Below, one piece after another: positions 1 through 4,594 of a stretch of DNA of 5,916 nt. The notes under the pieces are model-generated. The model was given only the letters and a program-made list of their open reading frames with translations. It had not been told where the DNA came from and made no database searches. Position 1 is the stretch's first letter. The number at the start of each line of letters is the position of its first letter. This stretch comes from an uncultured Hyphomicrobiales bacterium (GTDB lineage Bacteria; Pseudomonadota; Alphaproteobacteria; Rhizobiales; Xanthobacteraceae): NCBI GenBank assembly GCA_903891395.1, contig CAITEM010000330.1:1-5916 (forward strand), given 5' to 3'. The translations under genes were made by a program, and so were the position numbers.

Positions 1-362
1 CCGTGCCGGCAGATGAGCGACACGATGTCCTGGTTGATGGAGCCCGCGAGCACCATCTCCACGACCTCCATCGAGGCGTCATCGGTCACGCGCAGGCCGT
101 CGACGAAGCGCGACTGCACCCCGGACTGCTTCAGCATCGTGGAGATCTGCGGGCCGCCGCCGTGCACCACGACCGGATTGATGGCCGCCTGTTCCAGGAG
201 CACGATGTCGCGGGCGAAATCGCGGGCGTTCTGCTCGTCGCCCATGGCGTGGCCGCCGTATTTCACGACGATGATTTCCTCGTCGTACTGCTGCATGTGC
301 GGCAGCGCTTCCGACAGGATGCGGGCCTGCTCTTGCGGGTCGATTTTAGGGGCTTTGCTCAT
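1..362 (-). CDS. argB: Acetylglutamate kinase, N-terminal 120 residues (3' end beyond window)
   Basis: This is the start of N-acetyl-L-glutamate kinase, the cytosolic enzyme that phosphorylates N-acetylglutamate with ATP in the second step of arginine biosynthesis. Reading from the ATG at 362, the protein begins [20 protein letters not shown]. It then shows the family's phosphate-binding segment [10 protein letters not shown] (about residues 38-47), the acidic helix [11 protein letters not shown], the substrate-binding loop [13 protein letters not shown] (61-73) and [11 protein letters not shown] (99-109). All the N-terminal hallmarks are present and the reading frame is unbroken to the window edge, so it is cut only by the edge. 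No strong Shine-Dalgarno sequence is visible before the ATG; I chose this start because the protein alignment I remember begins close to it. It runs in the same direction as the sulfotransferase-like gene and engB upstream, with 141 bases between it and the former. Sure of the family. Confidence 0.96.
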   Translation of the reverse strand, partial: MSKAPKIDPQEQARILSEALPHMQQYDEEIIVVKYGGHAMGDEQNARDFARDIVLLEQAAINPVVVHGGGPQISTMLKQSGVQSRFVDGLRVTDDASMEVVEMVLAGSINQDIVSLICRH

Positions 363-503
363 CGCGGCGGGGTTCCGTGGAATGCCCGCGCCTTCTAGCC
401 GATAATGGCCGCATCCGCCAATGCGCCGGACCGTTTTTTGCCGGCAAAAGAAGCCCCAGCTGCGGCAACAGGCCAAGAGCGCCGACTCTGCGCCGGTTCG
501 GCA

Positions 504-1349
504 TCAGATCGACGATGCGTAGTTGAACCGATCGAAATCGTGCTCGTAAGCGCGATACACCATCTTCGCCAGCGCCGGCGTGTAGTAATCCTGCCATGGC
601 CGATGCCGGGACCGATTGTAGAAGTTCGTCACGAGCGGTTTGACGTGACGGGTGCCGACCCCGAGCCGTTCGCCGATGTGCGTAAAATCGGTGCCAAATC
701 TTTCGACCGCGCCGACGAAATTGAGACTAAGCCCGGGGAAATCGAGCAGATCGTGCTGCAAGCTCCAATGCGGATTTTGCCGCTGCGCCGCGGTGGCGCA
801 AGCAAACGCTGCAAATCGTTCAAAGGACAACGCATCGCCGGGAGCGATGGTCTGGCCGTCGCCGCTTTGCGTCGTGTAATCGAGATAGATCTCGACGAAA
901 GGGTCGCCCGGCATCAGTTGCTTGTTGCTGAATTTGTCGGCCCATGCGGAGACCAGGCGGGCGTAAGGGTTGCGCACAAAAGAAAACCGCAGCGCGGTCG
1001 GGCTCATGGCGATGCGATGGAACGTGGAAAGGCCGGCGCGCGCCGGCGAGAGAATGCCCGAGTGCCGCCGGGTATGAAGCGTCTCGGCTGATAGCGTTTG
1101 CTGTCCGTTCAGACCGGACAGGAACGCCTTGATGGTGGTCGACGCATTCTTCGGAATCGAAACATAAATCAGGTTGTGCGCGGGCAGGACATCGATGTGC
1201 GCTTCGGGATCGAAGCCCGATTGCAGCGCGGCGTAAAATGACGCGGCCGGCGATCGCGAAGAGTAGTCGCGCCAGTTTTTAAGCCGCGCTCTGGCGCAAC
1301 TGTGCAAATAGCGGACGCGATGCGGCAGGCATTGAGATGTGAAATACAC
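504..1349 (-). CDS. Sulfotransferase family 2-like protein (PAPS-dependent), 281 aa
   Basis: Probable sulfotransferase that moves a sulfuryl group from PAPS to an unknown, probably carbohydrate, acceptor. Two cofactor-binding signatures are visible. The 5'-phosphosulfate-binding loop is IPKNASTTIK (65-74), equivalent to the PKxxxT loop of Golgi carbohydrate sulfotransferases. The 3'-phosphate-binding segment is FSFVRNPYARLVSAWADKF (122-140). Further family-like features are the NPHWSLQHDLL stretch (192-202), LNFVGAVERF (209-218) and the C-terminal YRAYEHDFDRFNY (265-277). No signal peptide or membrane segment is evident, so it probably acts in the cytosol, perhaps on lipid-linked or nucleotide-linked sugars. 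The start is a GTG at 1349; an in-frame stop lies at 1386-1388 and no ATG lies before the loop. A TTG at codon 15 is an alternative start. One hand-counted line gives about 58% GC against about 70% in engB, which fits acquisition. The acceptor cannot be named from sequence. Confidence 0.85.
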   Translation of the reverse strand: MYFTSQCLPHRVRYLHSCARARLKNWRDYSSRSPAASFYAALQSGFDPEAHIDVLPAHNLIYVSIPKNASTTIKAFLSGLNGQQTLSAETLHTRRHSGILSPARAGLSTFHRIAMSPTALRFSFVRNPYARLVSAWADKFSNKQLMPGDPFVEIYLDYTTQSGDGQTIAPGDALSFERFAAFACATAAQRQNPHWSLQHDLLDFPGLSLNFVGAVERFGTDFTHIGERLGVGTRHVKPLVTNFYNRSRHRPWQDYYTPALAKMVYRAYEHDFDRFNYASSI

Positions 1350-1507
1350 GTTTGCGATCTCTGCAGACGTGCCCCTGGCAGCTTGCTACCTGCGTCGTCA
1401 CCGCGTGAGAAGCGGCAAGTGTTTGATTTTATGGAATTTTTATTGCGCAGGGTTTTCAGGCCCGATGCGTTGCATCGATTGCCGCGGACCACGCCGCCGG
1501 TTCAGCG
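1350..1507. other. Intergenic gap upstream of the sulfotransferase-like gene
   Basis: This gap of 158 bases between engB and the sulfotransferase-like gene has no convincing ORF. An AT-rich patch on the minus strand at about 1424-1445 contains TAAAAT (1431-1426), one mismatch from a -10 box and about 75 bases before the GTG start. No good -35 box sits at the right distance. It may hold the sulfotransferase promoter, but this is weak. The palindrome AGCGCTAGCGCT at 1503-1514 overlaps the engB stop codon and is probably incidental. Confidence 0.3.
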
Positions 1508-2161
1508 CTAGCGCTTTCTCTCGTCCAAGAGCCGGACGATCGCGGCGCGCAAGTGCTCCATGCCGGTACCTTCATGCGCCGACGTGGTCAGCACGGTGGG
1601 GAAGGAGCCCGGTTTCTTGAGCAAGGCGGCCTCGACCTCGGCGATGCGGTCCTTGAGGTCGGACGGCTTGATGGCGTCGCATTTGGTGAGAACGACCTGA
1701 TAGCTGACCGCCGAGGTGGCCAGTTCCTTGAACATCGGCTCGTCGGTGTCCTTGAGGCCGTGACGGCTGTCGATCAGCACGTAGACGCGGGCGAGATTGG
1801 CGCGGCCGCGCAGATAGGCGGTGATGGTGCCGGTCCAGGCCGTGACCTTGGTTTTGGACGCTGCGGCGTAACCGTAGCCCGGCATGTCCACGATATTGAG
1901 TTCGGAGCCGCCGGTAAAAAAGATCAGTTCCTGGGTGCGGCCGGGCGTGCGCGACGTCCGCGCCAGCGCCTTGCGGTTGGTCAGCGCGTTGACCAGGCTC
2001 GACTTGCCGACATTGGAGCGGCCGGCGAAGGCGATCTCGACGCCGCGCATCGGCGGCAGCGAGACGTCGGAACTGGCGGCGGCAACGAATTGCCAGTCGC
2101 CGCCGAACAGCTTGCGGCCGGCCTCGATCTCGTGGCGGGTAAATTCGCTTTTATCGGTCAT
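1508..2161 (-). CDS. engB: Ribosome biogenesis GTP-binding protein EngB/YihA/YsxC, 217 aa
   Basis: Small TRAFAC-class GTPase needed for assembly of the large ribosomal subunit in most bacteria, acting in the cytosol. All GTPase motifs are present in order: G1 P-loop GRSNVGKSS (47-55), a G2 region SRTPGRTQ (70-77) with the expected threonine, G3 DMPGYG (92-97), G4 TKCD (159-162) and G5 TSA (193-195). The family signature PGRTQ followed by DMPGYGYA is typical of EngB. The length of 217 residues is usual for alphaproteobacteria. The ATG at 2161 begins MTDKSEFTRH, with an AGGG-type ribosome binding site about ten bases upstream. The gene is intact, GC-rich and codon-typical of the host. It lies 59 bases downstream of the unknown HTH-type gene on the same strand, so the two could be co-transcribed. 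Confidence 0.97.
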   Translation of the reverse strand: MTDKSEFTRHEIEAGRKLFGGDWQFVAAASSDVSLPPMRGVEIAFAGRSNVGKSSLVNALTNRKALARTSRTPGRTQELIFFTGGSELNIVDMPGYGYAAASKTKVTAWTGTITAYLRGRANLARVYVLIDSRHGLKDTDEPMFKELATSAVSYQVVLTKCDAIKPSDLKDRIAEVEAALLKKPGSFPTVLTTSAHEGTGMEHLRAAIVRLLDERKR

Positions 2162-2165
2162 GGTT

Positions 2166-2220
2166 CGCCCTGTCTGTCACGCCCAAGCGGGGCCGTCCAT
2201 CGCCACGGCGGAACAGGGCG
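2166..2220. repeat. 8-bp inverted repeat spanning the gap between engB and the upstream gene
   Basis: CGCCCTGT at 2166-2173 is the exact reverse complement of ACAGGGCG at 2213-2220, so the short intergenic gap could form an 8-bp stem with a 39-base loop. Inside the loop, CCGT and ACGG (around 2197-2205) could form a second short stem. No T-run follows on the minus strand, so it is not a clear terminator. It could be an RNA structure in the engB leader, or chance. Confidence 0.3.
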
Positions 2221-2922
2221 TCACTTTTGCGGTTCCGGCCCGGCCCCTGGATCGGGCTGCGCGCCACGCTCTTTCTGTCGTGCGGCGATGAAGGCCCGGA
2301 TTCGCCGCGCCAGTTCATAGCGGAATTCGTCCATGTCCTGCGGCACGGGGTCGTCATCGGTCTGCGCGCTGTCCAGCGGCGCGTTGTGCTGGGCCAGCAG
2401 GGCATTCAGCTCGCGCAAGGTGCGCGTCAGCGTGCCCAGCGTGCGTCCTGCCTTCTCCAGCTCGCCCGCATTGAGAGCGCCGCTCGCCAGCCGCGCGATG
2501 GTCGTCTCGATGGCGGGCAACACCTGCGCCACCGCGCTCTGCAGCCGCGGCACGATCTTCTCTCCACCCTCCCCTGGAGGGGGAGGGTCGCGAGCATCTT
2601 GCGAGCGGGGTGGGGTGAATGTCTCAGGCAGCAAGCTCACCCCACCCCGGCTCATGCCTTCGGCATTCGCCGACCCTCCCCCTCCAGGGGAGGGTAAGGG
2701 AAGCGGAGAGAACAGCGCTCGCTCTTGCTTCACCACCGGCACCGGCGGCGGTCCCTGGCGCGGGATCAGCGGCTTCCGTCTGGTCCACGCCCAACGCTTC
2801 ATGCGGTAGCGCATCGTGGGAATTGTAATGTCGTGGTCGGCGCAGATGTGTGCGAGCGGCTTGTCGGTGTTCTCGTAGTCATGGCGGATTTGCGCCCAGG
2901 CTTCGGGCGTGGGTTCGGGCAT
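2221..2922 (-). CDS. Unrecognised protein with N-terminal HTH-like region and in-frame palindromic-repeat insert, 233 aa
   Basis: I do not recognise a named function. Residues 1-50 (PEAWAQIRHDYENTDKPLAH, then a CADHDITIPTMRYRMKRWAW stretch) look like a helix-turn-helix of the kind found in small terminase-like or homeodomain-like DNA-binding proteins. Residues 54-75 are proline-rich. Residues about 76-119 are Gly/Pro/Ser-rich and encoded wholly by a palindromic repeat element. Residues 122-165 form a likely helical, leucine-rich segment (RLQSAVAQVLPAIETTIARL, then TLGTLTRTLRELNALL). The C-terminus is an acidic patch followed by a DEFRYELARRIRAFI helix. Similar proteins without the insert exist in Bradyrhizobium-type genomes to my recollection. 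The ATG at 2922 is well supported by AGGAG seven bases upstream. The gene precedes engB in the same direction. DNA binding is inference. Confidence 0.72.
   Translation of the reverse strand: MPEPTPEAWAQIRHDYENTDKPLAHICADHDITIPTMRYRMKRWAWTRRKPLIPRQGPPPVPVVKQERALFSPLPLPSPGGGGSANAEGMSRGGVSLLPETFTPPRSQDARDPPPPGEGGEKIVPRLQSAVAQVLPAIETTIARLASGALNAGELEKAGRTLGTLTRTLRELNALLAQHNAPLDSAQTDDDPVPQDMDEFRYELARRIRAFIAARQKERGAQPDPGAGPEPQK
2566..2695. repeat. 130-bp palindromic repeat element inserted inside the HTH-type gene
   Basis: The outer arms are a perfect 25-bp inverted repeat: 2566-2590 (starts ACCCTCCCCTGGAGG) and 2671-2695. An inner pair of 13-bp arms (CGGGGTGGGGTGA at 2606-2618 and its complement at 2637-2649) encloses an 18-base loop. 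Small side hairpins occur in between, for example ATGCC-TTC-GGCAT at about 2655-2667. The whole would fold into a branched cruciform. This CCCTCCCC/GGGGTGGGG motif is one I recall as a highly repeated intergenic element in Bradyrhizobium-like genomes. Here it is read through in frame, adding about 44 codons to the host gene. The only signs of mobility are its structure and its position. Confidence 0.85.
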
Positions 2923-2929
2923 GGTGATG

Positions 2930-2934
2930 CTCCT
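2930..2934 (-). promoter_or_regulatory. Ribosome binding site AGGAG for the HTH-type gene
   Basis: On the minus strand AGGAG lies seven bases before the ATG at 2922, an ideal Shine-Dalgarno distance. It fixes the start of this otherwise unrecognised gene. Confidence 0.75.
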
Positions 2935-2962
2935 GGTGATGTGATCGCAGCCGGACCACAGC

Positions 2963-3026
2963 CGTCATGGCCGGGCATAGCCGTCCGACAGGACGGCGTC
3001 GCTTCGCTCGCCTATGTCCCGGCCAT
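2963..3026. repeat. Palindromic repeat with outer ATGGCCGGG stem and inner hairpin
   Basis: ATGGCCGGGCATAG at 2967-2980 pairs with CTATGTCCCGGCCAT at 3012-3026, with one bulged base. Between them CCGTCC (2981-2986) and GGACGG (2991-2996) form a perfect hairpin with the loop GACA, followed by a GC-rich stretch containing CGCTTCGCTCG. The cloverleaf-like layout and the ATGGCCGGG...CCCGGCCAT core match a repeat I recall as abundant between genes of Bradyrhizobium and Rhodopseudomonas. It lies in the presumed leader of the gene starting at 2922, so it may affect that transcript. Confidence 0.75.
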
Positions 3027-3061
3027 CCACGCCTTTGCTTTGCGCAAATAGAAGTGCGTGG
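3027..3061. repeat. Second stem module adjoining the palindromic repeat
   Basis: CCACGC (3027-3032) pairs with GCGTGG (3056-3061), and TTTGCGCAAA (3039-3048) is a perfect 10-bp palindrome in between. It directly abuts the preceding repeat and probably belongs to the same composite element, in which two stem modules are joined by a CCACG linker. Confidence 0.5.
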
Positions 3062-3104
3062 CGCGAGTTGGCGCGGTCGCAAATTCAATTTTCGGAGGAT
3101 GCGC

Positions 3105-3152
3105 CCTTATTAGCGGAGCAGCATCACGCTGTCAAGGATTATAATCTTTGAC
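3105..3152 (-). promoter_or_regulatory. Near-palindrome with promoter-like boxes upstream of the HTH-type gene
   Basis: A 22-bp inverted repeat at 3131-3152 (GTCAAGGATTA / TAATCTTTGAC, one mismatched pair) contains GATTATAATC, so TATAAT can be read on both strands. At its left edge the minus strand carries a perfect TTGACA (3135-3130). A TAATAA follows after 17 bases (3112-3107), a plausible but weak -10 box. A start near 3100 would give the gene at 2922 a leader of roughly 180 bases that includes the palindromic repeats. The palindrome could be an operator, or part of a promoter that moved in with neighbouring DNA. Confidence 0.4.
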
Positions 3153-3175
3153 GCGGGATGACCGTAAATAACAAG

Positions 3176-3225
3176 ACCCGTCATCCTGAAGTGCGAGCGC
3201 AGCGAGCCTCAAAGGATAGACGGCC
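3176..3225. repeat. Third palindromic repeat type (CGTCATCCTGA...AGGATAGACG)
   Basis: CGTC (3179-3182) plus ATCCT (3183-3187) pair with AGGAT (3213-3217) and GACG (3219-3222), with one bulge. Inside lies the imperfect GAAGTGCGAGCGCAGCGAGCCTC hairpin region. It resembles the CGTCATCCTGAGG...CCTCGAAGGATG repeat that I recall as very frequent in Bradyrhizobium-type genomes. It begins only 13 bases beyond the stop codon of the HigA-like fragment, so it may mark the deletion or insertion that truncated that gene. Confidence 0.7.
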
Positions 3226-3238
3226 GCCGACCTACAAA

Positions 3239-3406
3239 CTACGCACGTTTGACAGGCCATCGGCCTTCTTCATATTTTTCAACAAGGGTAGCCAGGACAT
3301 CGAGCTTAGCTGCATCCTCACTGCCTTCCGGCGCATTCCAAAGCCGTTCGATTTCTTCCAGGACTGCCCGATGATCGGCGTCGGTGCGGATTGGACTAGT
3401 GTTCAT
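3239..3406 (-). CDS. HigA-type antitoxin N-terminal fragment (55 aa), probably truncated
   Basis: The protein from the ATG at 3406 begins MNTSPIRTDADHRAVLEEIE and continues with LDVLATLVEKYEEGRWPVKRA before a TAG stop. The pattern PIRT-D-DH--AL-EIERL followed by KLDVLATLVE-YE---WP is the N-terminal region of COG5499/HigA-type antitoxins. These normally continue with an XRE helix-turn-helix for about 110-130 residues in total. That DNA-binding half is absent, and I find no remnant of it in the 300 bases downstream, where a palindromic repeat begins instead. A GTG at 3430 would add eight residues, but GGAGGT sits four bases before the ATG and favours 3406. It starts 36 bases after the antitoxin gene upstream and may be in the same transcript. 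It could be a decayed gene, or a small protein kept for protein-protein contacts. Confidence 0.6.
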   Translation of the reverse strand: MNTSPIRTDADHRAVLEEIERLWNAPEGSEDAAKLDVLATLVEKYEEGRWPVKRA

Positions 3407-3410
3407 GCCC

Positions 3411-3416
3411 ACCTCC
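3411..3416 (-). promoter_or_regulatory. Strong ribosome binding site GGAGGT for the HigA-like fragment
   Basis: On the minus strand GGAGGT lies four bases before the ATG at 3406. An intact, near-perfect site in front of a truncated ORF suggests that the fragment can still be translated. Confidence 0.6.
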
Positions 3417-3442
3417 CAAAGCTTCGACACATTTTAACAGCC

Positions 3443-3748
3443 TCACGCCGCACTACGCGGCACTACACGGATGCTGACTTCCACGTCCTGATCGAGTTTT
3501 CCGAGGATCGTGATCATGCGGTCCAGCGTGAAGCGTTCCAGCTTGGCGTTGCGGATACGGGACAGATCGGTATGTGCCACCCCCGTCAGCTTCTCGGCGG
3601 CTCGCGCGGTGAGTTTGTGCTCATCCAGCGCCTTGATAATCCGGGCGCCAAGAATGGCGCGGGCCTGCTCGAGGTCGGCGTTGGGCCGTCCGAAGTCCCG
3701 GAACACATTGCCGCTGCCGCGCACGATTTCGATTTCTTTTTTAGCCAT
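3443..3748 (-). CDS. XRE/HTH-type antitoxin of a HigBA-like toxin-antitoxin pair, 101 aa
   Basis: The product starts MAKKEIEIVRGSGNVFRDFG and carries a helix-turn-helix around residues 45-83: KLTARAAEKLTGVAHTDLSR, then IRNAKLERFTLDRMITILGKL. The pattern of A---TGV---DLSRIR-----FTLDRM--IL is typical of the XRE-like antitoxins paired with phage Gp49/RelE-type toxins. It should bind and block the toxin and repress the operon. The GSGNVFRDFG start with a downstream LEQARAILGARI helix is also usual for this group. Its ATG shares one base with the toxin's stop codon (TGATG), and AAGGAAAG about nine bases upstream is a likely ribosome binding site, so translation is probably coupled. Toxin-first order is the HigBA arrangement. 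Length is normal and nothing is broken. Confidence 0.88.
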   Translation of the reverse strand: MAKKEIEIVRGSGNVFRDFGRPNADLEQARAILGARIIKALDEHKLTARAAEKLTGVAHTDLSRIRNAKLERFTLDRMITILGKLDQDVEVSIRVVPRSAA

Positions 3749-4089
3749 CACAGACTTTCCTTGAGTCGTTTGATCCGTTCCTTGATGCGGTCCACATCCG
3801 CCTGTGGCGTCTTGATCCCGCTCTTCGACTTCTTTTGGAAGGCATCGATCACGATCAAGTCCAGACCAAGTTGCACGGCGTAGATCGTGCGGTAGGCATC
3901 GCCTCTGTGTTTGAGTGCGATCTCGAACACGCCGCCATCGACTCCCTTGAACGGTTTGGCGATGTCGGCCTTGCCGCCCTCGGCGGCGATGGTCAGAGCC
4001 GCAAGCATAGTGGTCTGCGCTTCCGCCGGAAATTTCTCGAACTCCTTGCGGGCGGCTTTCAGCCACGAAATCGCACGGGTCTGACGCAT
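3748..4089 (-). CDS. RelE/HigB-like toxin (phage Gp49-like family), 113 aa
   Basis: The protein from the ATG at 4089 begins MRQTRAISWLKAARKEFEKF and contains AALTIAAEGGKADIAKPFKG (30-49), VFEIALKHRGDAYRTIYAVQ (54-73) and DAFQKKSKSGIKTP (82-95). It ends in an Arg/Lys-rich helix (RIKERIKRLKESL). This layout is characteristic of the phage-derived Gp49-like/HigB toxins of the RelE superfamily, which usually cut mRNA at the ribosome. Basic residues in the AYR-IY and FQKKS segments are where the family's active-site residues lie. A TTG at 4116 would add nine residues but would place the putative operator inside the gene; neither start has a clear ribosome binding site. The stop overlaps the antitoxin start. 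The ribosome-dependent activity comes from family knowledge, not from the sequence. Confidence 0.87.
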   Translation of the reverse strand: MRQTRAISWLKAARKEFEKFPAEAQTTMLAALTIAAEGGKADIAKPFKGVDGGVFEIALKHRGDAYRTIYAVQLGLDLIVIDAFQKKSKSGIKTPQADVDRIKERIKRLKESL

Positions 4090-4100
4090 GAAAGGGTATG

Positions 4101-4116
4101 TTGGCACATTTGCCAA
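4101..4116. promoter_or_regulatory. Palindromic putative operator of the HigBA-like operon
   Basis: TTGGCA (4101-4106) and TGCCAA (4111-4116) form a perfect 6-bp inverted repeat with a 4-base spacer, 11 bases before the toxin ATG at 4089. XRE-type antitoxins commonly repress their own operons through such a site. A possible minus-strand -35 box TAGACA (4126-4121) lies just outside, but no convincing -10 box follows at standard spacing. Confidence 0.5.
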
Positions 4117-4146
4117 TGTTTGTCTACGGTGGCCTCCGTTTAGGCA

Positions 4147-4174
4147 TTGCAGGTGCCCGAAGCAGGGATATGTT
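4147..4174 (+). promoter_or_regulatory. Possible promoter of the Phd-type antitoxin gene
   Basis: TTGCAG (4147-4152) and TATGTT (4169-4174) are separated by 16 bases and would give a leader of about 20 bases before the GTG at 4200. The matches to consensus are 3/6 and 4/6, so the call is weak. TTTATGACGTAAA at 4173-4185 is a short imperfect palindrome at the expected position for autoregulation by a Phd-type protein. Confidence 0.3.
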
Positions 4175-4199
4175 TATGACGTAAAACGCGAGGTAACCC

Positions 4200-4454
4200 G
4201 TGCGCGAAGTGACTCTCGGCGAGGCAATCCGCAATTTCTCTCAGTTGATTGACGCCGCTGAGGGAGGCGAGACCATCGTCGTTATCAAAAACGGGAAGCC
4301 GGCGGCGAAGATCACGCCCCTCGCGAGGGACCGGAGGTCTGACTACGCGTGGAAGACAGCCTTCGCAGCGCTGAGCGAAAGTCTGAGCGCGAAGCGAGCG
4401 ACAGGTTATCGGGTAGGTAAGATCGAAGAAGATGACAATTACGGCCCGGTGTGA
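4200..4454 (+). CDS. Phd/YefM-type antitoxin, 84 aa, no partner toxin recognised
   Basis: The N-terminus reads REVTLGEAIRNFSQLIDAAE, then GETIVVIKNGKPAAKITPL. This is the classical Phd/YefM fold: a beta strand, a helix with the NFS-L sequence, then two strands around the NGKP turn that make up the DNA-binding dimer. The C-terminal half (from about residue 43, SDYAWKTAFAALSESLSAKR, then TGYRVGKIEEDDNYGPV) would be the toxin-neutralising tail, as in VapB-like members. The start is GTG at 4200, with GAGGT five bases upstream (4190-4194). Such genes are usually followed at once by a PIN/VapC, Doc or RelE toxin. Here the three forward frames after the stop close quickly and show no PIN-type start, so the toxin is lost, unusual, or the HEPN-like protein downstream. 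It is divergent from the HigBA-like operon, with about 110 bases between start codons. Confidence 0.85.
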   Translation: MREVTLGEAIRNFSQLIDAAEGGETIVVIKNGKPAAKITPLARDRRSDYAWKTAFAALSESLSAKRATGYRVGKIEEDDNYGPV

Positions 4455-4594
4455 CCGAACTTTATAGCCCAAATGAGTGAAGTGAATCTCGCCCGAGTGT
4501 ATCTGTCTCCAGATTTATGGTTCGCCATATCAGTGATTTGCTGCCGACTTCCAGACTACACAGCATTAGTCATTTGGACTCGCAAAGGCGCAAA

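Noticed and set aside
436..449. TTTTGCCGGCAAAA palindrome between argB and the sulfotransferase-like gene, considered as a terminator
   Set aside because: It is a perfect 14-bp palindrome with no loop of its own and no suitable T-run after a stable stem. It is not a convincing terminator or operator.
405..1091. Long plus-strand ORF (228 codons) opposite the sulfotransferase-like gene
   Set aside because: It is antisense to a protein with clear PAPS-binding motifs, has no recognisable domain and no sensible ribosome binding site. It fits a GC-rich mirror frame.
1553..2320. Plus-strand ORF of 255 codons opposite engB
   Set aside because: It is longer than engB itself, but engB shows every GTPase motif. 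The antisense product is a low-complexity Gly/Ala/Val/Asp sequence typical of a shadow frame.
2227..2697. Plus-strand ORFs opposite the HTH-type gene
   Set aside because: The minus-strand gene has an ideal AGGAG site and an HTH-like start. The plus frames mainly reflect the symmetric repeat and GC bias.
2879..3088. Minus-strand ORF of 69 codons upstream of the HTH-type gene
   Set aside because: It runs through the palindromic repeats and overlaps the start of the real gene. Its Arg/His-rich product shows no family pattern and no HTH remnant of the truncated HigA-like gene.
2566..3225. The cluster of palindromes considered as a CRISPR array
   Set aside because: The repeats belong to different families, are not direct repeats of constant size and have no regular spacers. 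No cas gene is present.
3158..3883. Plus-strand ORF of 241 codons opposite the toxin-antitoxin genes
   Set aside because: It starts inside a palindromic repeat region and runs antisense over three better supported genes, with no motif.
4501..4514. ATCTG-TCTC-CAGAT short hairpin before the HEPN-like gene
   Set aside because: Arms of only five bases in an AT-rich gap are easily met by chance, and there is no promoter-like context.
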